Assembly: GCA_016282745.1 (NCBI GenBank)
Contig: JAEELL010000134.1
Coordinates: 1-64,000 of the forward strand
From: Lachnospiraceae bacterium
GTDB taxonomy: Bacteria > Bacillota > Clostridia > Lachnospirales > Lachnospiraceae
Direction: 5' to 3'
Length of the DNA stretch: 64,000 bases
This document shows positions 1 through 8,220 of the stretch, piece after piece. Every line of letters starts with the position of its first letter. The stretch's first letter is position 1. The notes under the pieces are model-generated. The model did not search any database and was not told where the DNA came from. It saw only the letters and a list, made by a program, of their open reading frames with translations. A program made the position numbers and the translations under genes.

Positions 1-158
1 AAGCAGGATAAGGATTATTTGTGCAACATAAAAGTTGCATAATAGACAGATGTAAGATACAATTGGGAAAACAAATCGGAAGGAATTATTATATCTAGGA
101 GTTCTCCAACCTTTCCCAACTGACAGTAAATTTACTCTATCCTTTGTGTCCAATTACG
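1..158. other. Gene-free left edge with small inverted repeats
   Basis: I see no supportable reading frame here. Small inverted repeats are present: TGCAAC/GTTGCA at 22-27 and 34-39, and TTGGGAAA/TTTCCCAA at 63-70 and 112-119. The 11-mer CTAGGAGTTCT at 95-105 is the exact reverse complement of 4287-4297, which lies in the leader of the polysaccharide operon. This may be the tail and terminator area of a gene lying to the left. Confidence 0.4.
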
Positions 159-187
159 TTGACAAATAAATGCATAAAAAGTATAAT
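159..187 (+). promoter_or_regulatory. Consensus sigma-A promoter of the Ig-like protein gene
   Basis: TTGACA at 159-164 and TATAAT at 182-187 are separated by 17 nt, an exact match to the housekeeping consensus. Transcription would start near 194, giving a leader of about 78 nt. The leader contains a small imperfect hairpin around 197-220 (TTAGGG / CCCTTAA). Confidence 0.85.
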
Positions 188-271
188 CTAAATTAATTAG
201 GGACATTGCGCCCTTAATCATATTGAGTAGTAAAAAAAAGCACATTAATTGTACGCAGAACGGAGGAGTTT

Positions 272-1819
272 ATGAAAAGTATCAAGAGTAGATTTATTGC
301 GTTAGGAATGGCTGTTGCTATGACAGTTACAGTTGCGGGTGTGATGCCGACTGAACAGGTGTCAGCAAAGGCAAAAGTTAATTCTATTGTACTTAACAGA
401 AAGACAGCTACAGTTTATGTAGGGCAGGAGAAATCAATCAAACTGTTCCACGTAAACGGAGCAAAGCCAACATCTTCTAACAAAGCAGTAACTTATAAGA
501 TTGCTAATAAGAAGATTGCTACAGTGTCAAAGAAAGGTATTGTAAAGGGTGTTTCTAAAGGTAAGACAACTGTTACAGTTACTTCGAAATACAACAAGAA
601 GGCTTCAGCAAAGGTTACTGTAAAGGTTAAACAGCAGATTACAGATATCACTGTTACAAATGCAGTGAAAAATACATTGGTTGTTCGCAAGGGCAAAAAG
701 TTAAAAGCGTTAGTTACAGTTGGACCAAAGAATGCTAACAAGAAGAAAGTTAAGTTCCTTTCAAAGAACAAGAAGATTTTCACTGTTAATAAGAAGACAG
801 GTATTATCAAAGCTAAGAAGTTTGGTACAGGCAAGCTCGTTATCAGAGCCGTATATGCACCAAAGAACAAAAAGGCAAGAAAGACTATCAAGGTTATAGT
901 TCCTAACAAGCCTGTAAGTGCTATCACAGCAAAGGTTGACAATGCAACTCTTGCTCCTGGTAAGACAGCAAACATTGCGCTTACATTTGCACCTGCAGAC
1001 GCAACAGTTAAGACTGTTACATATGCAACAAGCGATGATAAAGTAGCTACAGTATCAGAAGATGGTGTTATTACAGCAGTTAAGCCTGGTAAGGCAACTA
1101 TCACAGTTACTACATTAGATGGTGGTCTCACAAGTACTATTGAGATTACAGTTCCTGCAAAGACTCCTGCTTCAAAGGTTACTGACAGTGCTTACACATT
1201 CTCATTAGATAAGAATGCAATGAGTTATGATATTGGATACGAGGGCATTACATACAATATTGCAAGAGACAAATTTGAAAACGACATCATGACATTAGCT
1301 AAGATGTTTGGTAATGAGAAGTTTGATCCACAGACATTTGTAAAAGAACTTTCAAATGACAAGTTGGCAAAAGACTTCAACATCTTTGGCGAGAACAAGA
1401 CATTGATGCAGAAGGTTATGACTGTATCAGGAACAGATACAGAGAAGAAGATCAATGTTGAAGGTGTTGTTTATACACTTACAGCTACAAAGGATTCACT
1501 CTTCCTCAAGAGATCTAACGAAGTTGATTACCAGAAGATTAGCGTTAAGAAAGATGGCAGCAACTATGTAATCACTACAGACATCTATGAGTCAAAAGTA
1601 GGTTACACAGATAAGTACACAATTATTATTTCTGATGATTACAAGAGCATCTCTGTTAAGAGAGGATCAATTGAAGTGATCTCTATCAAGATTGTTGATA
1701 CAGGAGTTGAAGCAAGCTTTGATAAGAACTTTATAGATGTATTAAAGAACAAATATCCAACAACACCATTATTCATCCACTTTGTTGAGAAGATTACTAT
1801 CACAAACGTTTATGAATAA
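272..1819 (+). CDS. Secreted protein with three bacterial Ig-like (BIG2) domains
   Basis: A 515-residue exported protein. Residues 1-32 are a signal peptide (basic start, hydrophobic core, cleavage near VSAKA). Three BIG2-type Ig domains follow at about 35-118, 124-208 and 215-293, each with the typical S-x-x-x-x-ATV-x-x-x-G-x-(V/I)-x-(G/A)-V-x-x-G-x-x-x-(I/V)-T-V pattern. Residues 300-515 form a C-terminal region I do not recognise. The first two Ig domains are very Lys-rich, which would suit binding to anionic cell-wall polymers (inference). There is no LPXTG-like tail. The start has AACGGAGG 7 nt upstream and a consensus promoter at 159-187; a terminator follows at 1883. The gene is monocistronic and its exact role is unknown. 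Confidence 0.8.
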   Translation: MKSIKSRFIALGMAVAMTVTVAGVMPTEQVSAKAKVNSIVLNRKTATVYVGQEKSIKLFHVNGAKPTSSNKAVTYKIANKKIATVSKKGIVKGVSKGKTTVTVTSKYNKKASAKVTVKVKQQITDITVTNAVKNTLVVRKGKKLKALVTVGPKNANKKKVKFLSKNKKIFTVNKKTGIIKAKKFGTGKLVIRAVYAPKNKKARKTIKVIVPNKPVSAITAKVDNATLAPGKTANIALTFAPADATVKTVTYATSDDKVATVSEDGVITAVKPGKATITVTTLDGGLTSTIEITVPAKTPASKVTDSAYTFSLDKNAMSYDIGYEGITYNIARDKFENDIMTLAKMFGNEKFDPQTFVKELSNDKLAKDFNIFGENKTLMQKVMTVSGTDTEKKINVEGVVYTLTATKDSLFLKRSNEVDYQKISVKKDGSNYVITTDIYESKVGYTDKYTIIISDDYKSISVKRGSIEVISIKIVDTGVEASFDKNFIDVLKNKYPTTPLFIHFVEKITITNVYE

Positions 1820-1882
1820 TCGGTATATCTGTTGATGCGTTTATTGAACCATAACAGAATTGATTATCAGATATGTAAGATG

Positions 1883-1918
1883 AATGCTTCGGGTGATGTA
1901 TTTGCCCGAAGCATTTTT
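1883..1918 (+). terminator. Intrinsic terminator of the Ig-like protein gene
   Basis: An 11-bp perfect stem, AATGCTTCGGG (1883-1893) with CCCGAAGCATT (1905-1915), is followed by a T run. It separates the Ig protein gene from the sortase cassette and makes a start at 1921 for the next gene unlikely. Confidence 0.85.
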
Positions 1919-1983
1919 AAGTGTTGTACAATCACGGAACAAGCGTAGTGGTTTCGGGATTGGCATTAATAAGGAGTAAGAAT

Positions 1984-2673
1984 TTGAAAAAAAGTTTATT
2001 GTTTTGTGCCGGAATCATTGCATGCATTGCAGGCGGAAGTTTATTGGCACCATCAATTGCACATGCCGGAGATTTGAATGCCGCTGAGCAGTCTGTTATG
2101 AATTTTGCTCATGGGACCTTTGAATATGAGGGGAAGACATACAGAGCGACTGACGCTGCCATAGCAATTGCCTATGCAAAACTTGTTCAGGATGGAATTG
2201 ATCTGACACAGGAAGAAGCTGACAATTATATCAGTCAGGCAAAAAACAATGTGAAGGCGGGAATAGATCAGGGATATCTCTATCTTGTGGGAGAGTCGGA
2301 AAACAATGATGAATCAGGTGATGATGTCAACTCAGACGCCCAAAATGGCAAAAATGGTAAAGGTAACAAAAAAGGTGAGAATAAAGGTGGCAATAAAGGA
2401 GCGGATTCTGAAGAATCAACCACTGAAGAAGCTACTACCAAAGAATTAAAATACAAAGATGAACTTGAAAAAGTTGAAAAAGATGGGCAGATCTTGGAAA
2501 CTGTGGCAGATGAAACTGTGGTGACAAGGGATGACTACATACTCTTCAAGGGAGAGAAAGTTATAAAGAATACCGGACATGATATTTCAGCAGGTATTTG
2601 GAGTATGGGAACTATCGCTATGGTATTTTCCGTATCTTTTGTGGGAGCGATAGTTGCTAAAAAGGATGAGTAG
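1984..2673 (+). CDS. Small secreted protein with C-terminal sorting-like tail, candidate sortase substrate
   Basis: 229 residues from a TTG start at 1984, chosen because AAGGAG (1971-1976) lies 7 nt upstream and the product then begins with a clean signal peptide (KKSLLFC..., cleavage near AHAG). A mature domain of about 75 residues (FAHGTFEYEGKTYRATDAA and an Ala-rich helical stretch) is followed by a Gly/Asn/Lys low-complexity linker and a Glu/Thr stretch. The C-terminus has a sorting-signal layout: IKNTG, about 20 hydrophobic residues, then AKKDE. IKNTG keeps the TG of LPXTG but lacks Leu-Pro. Because a sortase gene follows at once, I infer that this is its dedicated substrate. The in-frame GTG at 1921 sits directly behind the terminator and lacks a ribosome site. 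Confidence 0.7.
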   Translation: MKKSLLFCAGIIACIAGGSLLAPSIAHAGDLNAAEQSVMNFAHGTFEYEGKTYRATDAAIAIAYAKLVQDGIDLTQEEADNYISQAKNNVKAGIDQGYLYLVGESENNDESGDDVNSDAQNGKNGKGNKKGENKGGNKGADSEESTTEEATTKELKYKDELEKVEKDGQILETVADETVVTRDDYILFKGEKVIKNTGHDISAGIWSMGTIAMVFSVSFVGAIVAKKDE

Positions 2674-2778
2674 TAAAGCTCACAACAGGAGAAGAACCTC
2701 ACATATGTAAGTGGTGGGAAAAAACAGGAGCGCTAATGCGTTTCTTATGACATTAAAGAATTGGAGAAAAATGCGATT

Positions 2779-3402
2779 ATGGGTGATGGCAGACAGAGTA
2801 AATGGATGTATATTATCGTGCCGGTAGTATTTACCGTTACGGTTATTGTACTTGCCATGACAGGATTCAGACCATTAGTAGATTCGGTTAAGGAAGATTT
2901 TCTGGCTGTGTGGATACAGGGAAGTCCAACTTACGATTATGCAAAGGGTGACGACTTGGGTGATGATGAGTATATCCGTCCTTCCAATGGTGATTTGTAT
3001 GGACAGATATACACAGATGAGGATATTAATGCGCCGTTGTATTGTGGAGATGGAGCGGAACAATTGGCGAAAGGTGTAGGAACTTATGAAGGCGAGAATT
3101 ATCCTGGAGAAGGTGGGGTGATATTGGTCAGCAGTCATGATTCTACTTATTTTGAAAAATTGGATCACCTTAAAGAGGGTGACAAGGTGTATGTAGATAC
3201 CTTGTACGGAAAGTATTGTTACGAAGTGTTTGAAGAGAGAATTTACGATGTTTCAGATGATTTTGAGTATAAAGAAAATATCTCGGGAGAGGTTCTTGTG
3301 ATGTACACATGTTATCCTCTTGGTCAGTCAGTTGGGAACAGAGATGAGAGATATTTTGTGTATGCAAAGAAGATAGAAGGACCGGAGGTTTCAGATAAAT
3401 AA
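2779..3402 (+). CDS. Sortase family transpeptidase (class D-like)
   Basis: About 207 residues. One N-terminal membrane segment (MYIIVPVVFTVTVIVLAMTG) anchors the enzyme, with the catalytic domain outside. The catalytic triad is visible: His in VSSHDS, Cys in MYTCYPLG and Arg in DERYFVYAKK, in the usual order. The short length and YTCYP motif look most like class D sortases; the class is tentative. Sortases cleave a C-terminal signal and join the protein to cell-wall peptide. The start is uncertain: ATG 2779 has GGAG about 12 nt upstream, and the in-frame TTG at 2761 is the alternative. It lies between its likely substrate gene and a membrane protein gene that starts 1 nt after its stop. Confidence 0.85.
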   Translation: MGDGRQSKWMYIIVPVVFTVTVIVLAMTGFRPLVDSVKEDFLAVWIQGSPTYDYAKGDDLGDDEYIRPSNGDLYGQIYTDEDINAPLYCGDGAEQLAKGVGTYEGENYPGEGGVILVSSHDSTYFEKLDHLKEGDKVYVDTLYGKYCYEVFEERIYDVSDDFEYKENISGEVLVMYTCYPLGQSVGNRDERYFVYAKKIEGPEVSDK

Positions 3403-3403
3403 T

Positions 3404-4243
3404 ATGGATAATAAGAGATTAGTGACTTTGATACTCAAATATATTTTTTCGTTTTTTGTGGCAATTTCTTTGTTTGTACTGGTACTATGCATGGAATTTG
3501 GTTTTGGTTTTCTGAATGAGCAGACAGTGAGAAAAGGCTTGATTGGCTCAGGTTACGTCAGAAATATTACCAATGATTTGACGGAGATTGTTGAAAATGA
3601 GATTAAAGAGAGCGCACTTCCAAAAACTTTATCAAGCGAACTTGTTGATTATGAAAAAATGTACATCACAGTTAACAATGCAATCGAAAAAGGTTTTGAC
3701 GGAAAAGGAGTGGGCGACACCGTAGATGATGTTGCGGCATTTAAGGAAGAATTCCGTAATAAAGTATTTAATTATTTGGAAGAACAAAATGTCGAAGTGG
3801 ACAGTGAATTGGAAAAGAGCGTTGAAACACTGTCTGAAAAGGTGGCATCCATATACAGAAAATATGCAAAGTCAAAAATGACTTCAAAATATTATAACTA
3901 TGTCAGAAAAGTTGAGAAGACTATTATTATTACTATAATTATATGTGCAGTAGCATTTGTATTGTCAGTAGTGATGATTTACAGTCTTAACAGTTACAGG
4001 CACAGGGCGGTAAGAGGTATTTCTTTTGGAGTGCTTACAGCGCTTTTTTGTAACATTGCAGCCCAGATATTTATGTATATATCATTTAACAGTATGAATA
4101 AAATGAATTTTCATGAATATTATGCTGATTTTTTGACGGAATATGTGGGAAAATCCATGACAATATGGTATACTATAAATGTTGCACTTTTACTGTGCTT
4201 TGTGGGACTTTTAATTAGAATAAGAAAGCTGAAAGAATCATAA
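3404..4243 (+). CDS. Four-segment membrane protein of the sortase cassette, function unknown
   Basis: 279 residues, not recognised as a named family. It has one membrane segment near residues 10-30, a large presumably extracytoplasmic helical region of about 130 residues rich in Glu and Lys, then three further membrane segments (IIITIIICAVAFVLSVVMI; GVLTALFCNIAAQIFMYI; NVALLLCFVGLLI) and a short basic tail. The ATG is 1 nt after the sortase stop, with GGAGG inside the sortase gene, so the two are translationally linked. Cotranscription suggests an accessory part in display or handling of the sorted protein, but this is inference from position only. Confidence 0.65.
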   Translation: MDNKRLVTLILKYIFSFFVAISLFVLVLCMEFGFGFLNEQTVRKGLIGSGYVRNITNDLTEIVENEIKESALPKTLSSELVDYEKMYITVNNAIEKGFDGKGVGDTVDDVAAFKEEFRNKVFNYLEEQNVEVDSELEKSVETLSEKVASIYRKYAKSKMTSKYYNYVRKVEKTIIITIIICAVAFVLSVVMIYSLNSYRHRAVRGISFGVLTALFCNIAAQIFMYISFNSMNKMNFHEYYADFLTEYVGKSMTIWYTINVALLLCFVGLLIRIRKLKES

Positions 4244-4262
4244 CGGCTTGTCCGACTCAGAC

Positions 4263-4320
4263 AAAGTTTACACGCAGTTCGCAGTAAGAACTCCTAGGGT
4301 GTTTTCGTGTAGCAAACTTT
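4263..4320 (+). promoter_or_regulatory. Structured RNA leader or terminator before the polysaccharide genes
   Basis: An outer stem pairs AAAGTTTACACG (4263-4274) with CGTGT (4306-4310) and AAACTTT (4314-4320), leaving an AGC bulge. Inside is a GTTC/GAAC hairpin (4277-4280 with 4288-4291) and the 11-mer AGAACTCCTAG that recurs inverted at 95-105. It lies 20-109 nt after the membrane protein gene and 31 nt before the Wzz-like gene. It could terminate the sortase operon or attenuate the polysaccharide operon. The following T run is weak (TTTATAATT). Confidence 0.45.
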
Positions 4321-4351
4321 ATAATTACAAATAATAGAAAGCAGGAAGGTT

Positions 4352-5143
4352 ATGAAACAACAGACAAACAGAAGATTAAACAATCAGATGGAAGATGCTA
4401 TAGATTTGTATGAGTTATTTCTCAATGTAAAGAAACACATACTCAAGATTATTGCGGTGGTTATTGCATTTGCAATTATAGCAATGATTTATACGAACTA
4501 TTTTGTAAAGCCTCTTTATAAATCAACATCAAAGATTTATATCAGAGCAAATTCACAGACTATTATCAGTGTCAGTGATATTCAGATTGGTAGTGCGCTT
4601 GCGTACGATTACGAAGAAATGATAAAGAGCAGACCGGTTCAGGAACAGGTTATCAAGAATCTTGGACTTAACATGTCCTACGGAGCTCTTCTCAGCAGAG
4701 TTACAGTCAATAATCCTGAAAAGACCCGTATGGTAACTATAACAATAACATATGAAGATCCGGTTGTTGCCATGAAGATTGCAAATGAGATGGCAGAGAT
4801 TTCGAAAAAAGAGATCGCCAGCATCATGAACATTGATGAGCCGGCAATTGTGGAGACAGCTATTGAGGCAAAGAACCCGTCAAGCCCTAATATGACAAAG
4901 AACGTTGCAATGGCTATGATGCTTGCTTTTATCTTGTCTGTCGGAGTTATTCTTGTACTACAGATGCTTGATAATACAGTTTATACTCCTGAGGATGTTG
5001 AGAAGTATATAGGTCTCAATACACTTGCTGTAGTTCCTGACAGTAGCAATAGTAATAAGAAGAGAAGAAAAAGATATAAAAAGAGAGACCAAAACAACAG
5101 TTCCTCTAATACAAATCAGAATAAATCTGGTGAAAATAAGTAA
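4352..5143 (+). CDS. Wzz/CpsC-type polysaccharide chain-length and kinase-activator protein
   Basis: 263 residues with the layout of Gram-positive polysaccharide co-polymerases (CpsC, YveK, CapA). A short cytoplasmic start (DLYELFLNVKKH) precedes a first membrane segment at about 32-52, an outer domain of about 130 residues, a Pro-containing approach (AKNPSSPN) and a second membrane segment at about 187-207. The C-terminal tail is very basic and ends in Ser/Asn repeats. In this family the cytoplasmic tail activates the partner tyrosine kinase, which is the next gene 20 nt downstream. Together they control chain length and export of surface polysaccharide. GCAGGAAGG precedes the ATG. The family assignment is firm; the polysaccharide is unknown. 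Confidence 0.88.
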   Translation: MKQQTNRRLNNQMEDAIDLYELFLNVKKHILKIIAVVIAFAIIAMIYTNYFVKPLYKSTSKIYIRANSQTIISVSDIQIGSALAYDYEEMIKSRPVQEQVIKNLGLNMSYGALLSRVTVNNPEKTRMVTITITYEDPVVAMKIANEMAEISKKEIASIMNIDEPAIVETAIEAKNPSSPNMTKNVAMAMMLAFILSVGVILVLQMLDNTVYTPEDVEKYIGLNTLAVVPDSSNSNKKRRKRYKKRDQNNSSSNTNQNKSGENK

Positions 5144-5163
5144 GGATAGAAAGGATAGATGAT

Positions 5164-5847
5164 ATGCAGATTACATTAGATAAGTTCGAAGAACTTGATT
5201 ACGCAAAGAGTGAAGCAATTAGTTCATTGCAGACTAACATCAGTTTCTGCGGTGACGATAACAGGGTTATCCTTTTTACCAGTTCAGCACCGAATGAAGG
5301 AAAGAGTACTCTTGTGATGCAGCTTGGAAGGGATATGGCAGCTAATGAATTGAAAGTACTTGTAATTGATGCTGACCTTAGAAAGTCAGTCCTTATGGAG
5401 AGACATTCTGTGAGGGGCGGAAAAGGAGCGATTAAGGGTTTGTCGCACTATCTCAGTGGACAAGTAAAGTTAGATAAGGTTATATGTTCTACCAACATCC
5501 CGAATTTTGATGTTATTTTTTCAGGACATACAACTCCAAAGCCTGCAGAACTTCTGAGAAATAATTATTTCAAAGAACTTATTGCTTACGGAAGAGAGAA
5601 TTATGATGTGGTATTGGTTGATGCACCACCACTTGGAATGGTTATCGATGCAGCGGTTATCGCATCGGAAGTTGACGGGGCAGTCATTGTTATTGAGGCA
5701 GGAAAGTGTCCTTACAAGGACATTCTGGATGTTAAGAAACAGCTCGAAGTTACAGGAGTAAATATACTTGGTTCTGTTATTAACAAGGCACCTGTTGCCA
5801 GTGGAAAGTATTATTCTAAGTACTACAGCAAGTACGGAAAGTATTAA
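5164..5847 (+). CDS. Bacterial tyrosine kinase of the CpsD/CapB/YwqD family
   Basis: 227 residues. Walker A is APNEGKST (about residues 39-46), Walker A' is VLVIDADLRKS and Walker B is VVLVDAPPLG, the three nucleotide-binding signatures of BY-kinases. The C-terminus carries the expected tyrosine cluster (YYSKYYSKYGKY), the autophosphorylation site whose cycling controls assembly of the co-polymerase ring. In Firmicutes the kinase and its membrane activator are separate proteins, as here. AGAAAGGA lies 8 nt before the ATG. The following gene is a sugar-nucleotide dehydratase of a class that such kinases often phosphorylate; that link is inferred from other systems. Confidence 0.92.
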   Translation: MQITLDKFEELDYAKSEAISSLQTNISFCGDDNRVILFTSSAPNEGKSTLVMQLGRDMAANELKVLVIDADLRKSVLMERHSVRGGKGAIKGLSHYLSGQVKLDKVICSTNIPNFDVIFSGHTTPKPAELLRNNYFKELIAYGRENYDVVLVDAPPLGMVIDAAVIASEVDGAVIVIEAGKCPYKDILDVKKQLEVTGVNILGSVINKAPVASGKYYSKYYSKYGKY

Positions 5848-5989
5848 TGAGTATTTATATAATAATCCATGTGTGAAAGATTGATTACAGTAAATGAAAT
5901 AAAGATGATTAATCTTATATGTTGGGGTAGAAGGATGATTTAGACCTGTGTGTCTTTAGGATTCATGAAAAACAAAAGAGGATATGGAT

Positions 5990-8044
5990 ATGAAAGATAT
6001 TAAGAATGAAATTGACATTGATAATAATGCAACCGAAAAGACAACCCAGAGATGGGAGTGGATTTCTATAGGACTGATGGCATATGATGCAGTGGCTATA
6101 GCAGCAAGCTTTTTCCTTGCTCTTTGGTTCAGATTTGACTGCAAATATTCTGAAATTCCAAAGATTTATTTGACGCCGTATTTACATTTTATTCTTATCG
6201 GAATAGCTTTTACAGTTCTTGTATTTTGGAGATTACATTTATATAACAGTATTTGGAAGTTTGTCAGTTACGTGGAATTACTTAGAATGACATTGGCAAC
6301 AATAGTAAGCTTTTTGTTTCACTGTGTTGTTATCACGTTGTTCTTCAAGAAGATGCCAATGTCGTACTATTTGTTTGGTATTATTCTTCAGTTTGTTTCC
6401 ACACTCGGTATCAGATTTTCTTACAGATTTGTTCTGTTACTCAGAGGAAGAAAGGATGAGACTGTCAAATATACAAAGATGTCCAACGTTATGCTTATAG
6501 GAGCAGGAAAAGCAGGACAGATGATTCTTCGCGATATTAAGGATGCTAAAGAAATTAATGACAGAGTTTGTTGCATTATCGATGATGACCCTAATACATG
6601 GGGACGTTCAATAGATGGTATTCCTGTTGTCGGCGGAAGAGATGACATACTTAAGAATGTTGAGGAATATGAGATTGACAAGATATTCCTTACAATTCCA
6701 AGTGCTACAGCCCTTGATAAAAGAGAGATTCTCAATATCTGCAGTGAGACGGGATGTGAACTTAAGAATCTTCCCGGAGCATTTCAGTTTGTTAACGGTG
6801 AGATAAAGGTAAATGCGTTGAAAGATGTAGCTGTTGAGGATCTCCTTGGAAGAGACCAGATAAAGGTCAATCTTGACGAGATTCTAGGTCAGATCAGTGG
6901 CAAGGTTTGCCTGGTGTCCGGTGGCGGAGGCAGTATTGGTTCAGAACTTTGCAGACAGATTGCAACACACAATCCAAAGCAGTTGATTATATTAGATATA
7001 TATGAGAATAATGCCTATGATATTCAGCAGGAATTAAAAAGAAAGAATCCAGAACTTGATTTGGTTGTTCTTGTTGGTTCGGTGCGAGATTCAAGAAGAG
7101 TGAGAACGATTTTTGAAGAGTATCATCCTGACATTGTGTATCATGCAGCTGCACATAAGCATGTACCTCTTATGGAGGATAGTCCATGCGAGGCAATTAA
7201 GAATAATTCTATTGGTACATATAAGATTGCTTACGAGGCGATGATGAACGGCACCAAAAAGTTCGTTCTTATCAGTACAGATAAGGCTGTTAATCCAACC
7301 AACATCATGGGTGCAAGTAAGAGACTTTGTGAGATGATTATACAGTCTTTCGATCGCATGATAAAAGAAAATACACCGGAGAAACTTCCGGTATTATTTG
7401 CTCATTCAGAAGACGAAGATGGTTCAATCAGCAATCACAGATCTCTTCCTAAAGAGATTAAGACAGAGTTTGTTGCAGTACGTTTTGGAAATGTTCTTGG
7501 AAGTAACGGTTCGGTTATTCCTCTGTTCAAGAAACAGATTGAGGAGGGTGGTCCTGTTACGGTAACACATCCTGATATTATCAGATATTTCATGACAATC
7601 CCGGAAGCGGTAAGTCTTGTTCTTCAGGCAGGAGCTTACGCAAAGGGAGGAGAAATATTTGTTCTTGATATGGGCGAACCTGTAAAGATTGATACCCTTG
7701 CAAGAAATCTGATTAAACTGTCCGGCCTCAAGCCTGACGTTGATATCAGAATTGAATATACCGGATTAAGACCGGGTGAAAAATTATTCGAAGAGAAACT
7801 AATGGCAGAAGAAGGTATGAAAAAGACTGCAAATAATCTGATTCATATCGGAAAGCCGATTGAGTTTGAAATAGAAGAATTTTTAGAACAATTAGAAGAA
7901 CTGATGTATGAATCTTACAACAATTGTACAAAGGTACCTGAGATTGTTGAGTCAATCGTACCTACTTATCACCCTGTTGGAGTGAACGGAGATAAGTATA
8001 AGAGAGATGAGTACAAGAAATTATTCAAAGTTGTAGGACAATAA
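5990..8044 (+). CDS. Membrane-bound nucleotide-sugar 4,6-dehydratase (CapD/WbpM/PglF type)
   Basis: About 684 residues. Four membrane segments occupy roughly 20-150. A first Rossmann-like domain (GAGKAGQ) at about 160-290 is followed by the catalytic SDR domain starting at VSGGGGSIGSE (about 305). The catalytic signature STDKAVNP...MGASK has Met in place of the usual Tyr of YxxxK, as in WbpM/PglF-type UDP-GlcNAc 4,6-dehydratases that make precursors for bacillosamine, QuiNAc or FucNAc. I prefer ATG 5990 over 5984 because AGAGGA then sits 7 nt upstream. It probably feeds the surface polysaccharide made under control of the preceding kinase pair. The product sugar cannot be read from the sequence. 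Confidence 0.9.
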   Translation: MKDIKNEIDIDNNATEKTTQRWEWISIGLMAYDAVAIAASFFLALWFRFDCKYSEIPKIYLTPYLHFILIGIAFTVLVFWRLHLYNSIWKFVSYVELLRMTLATIVSFLFHCVVITLFFKKMPMSYYLFGIILQFVSTLGIRFSYRFVLLLRGRKDETVKYTKMSNVMLIGAGKAGQMILRDIKDAKEINDRVCCIIDDDPNTWGRSIDGIPVVGGRDDILKNVEEYEIDKIFLTIPSATALDKREILNICSETGCELKNLPGAFQFVNGEIKVNALKDVAVEDLLGRDQIKVNLDEILGQISGKVCLVSGGGGSIGSELCRQIATHNPKQLIILDIYENNAYDIQQELKRKNPELDLVVLVGSVRDSRRVRTIFEEYHPDIVYHAAAHKHVPLMEDSPCEAIKNNSIGTYKIAYEAMMNGTKKFVLISTDKAVNPTNIMGASKRLCEMIIQSFDRMIKENTPEKLPVLFAHSEDEDGSISNHRSLPKEIKTEFVAVRFGNVLGSNGSVIPLFKKQIEEGGPVTVTHPDIIRYFMTIPEAVSLVLQAGAYAKGGEIFVLDMGEPVKIDTLARNLIKLSGLKPDVDIRIEYTGLRPGEKLFEEKLMAEEGMKKTANNLIHIGKPIEFEIEEFLEQLEELMYESYNNCTKVPEIVESIVPTYHPVGVNGDKYKRDEYKKLFKVVGQ

Positions 8045-8074
8045 ATGACTTCTAATTAATATTAGTGGTAAGTG

Positions 8075-8110
8075 ATTATGACATCATATTTAAAAGTATG
8101 ATGTCATAAT
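8075..8110. repeat. 14-bp perfect inverted repeat between the dehydratase and CapF-like genes
   Basis: ATTATGACATCATA (8075-8088) pairs with TATGATGTCATAAT (8097-8110) around an 8-nt centre. There is no T run after it, so it is a poor terminator. It may be an operator or an mRNA-stabilising hairpin in the 176-nt AT-rich gap. Confidence 0.6.
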
Positions 8111-8220
8111 TGTATGTAGAGAATTTGATTAAGATTATTTATAAATCATTATTTAGAACAATATATGAAATAATATGTAAATCAACATGCGAAATAATAG
8201 TATGAAAGGAATTTGAAAAA

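Noticed and set aside
493-1131. Minus-strand frame of 212 codons opposite the Ig-like gene
   Set aside because: It is the reverse-strand shadow of a Lys/Thr-rich coding sequence; no ribosome site, and its hydrophobic composition is what antisense of Lys codons gives.
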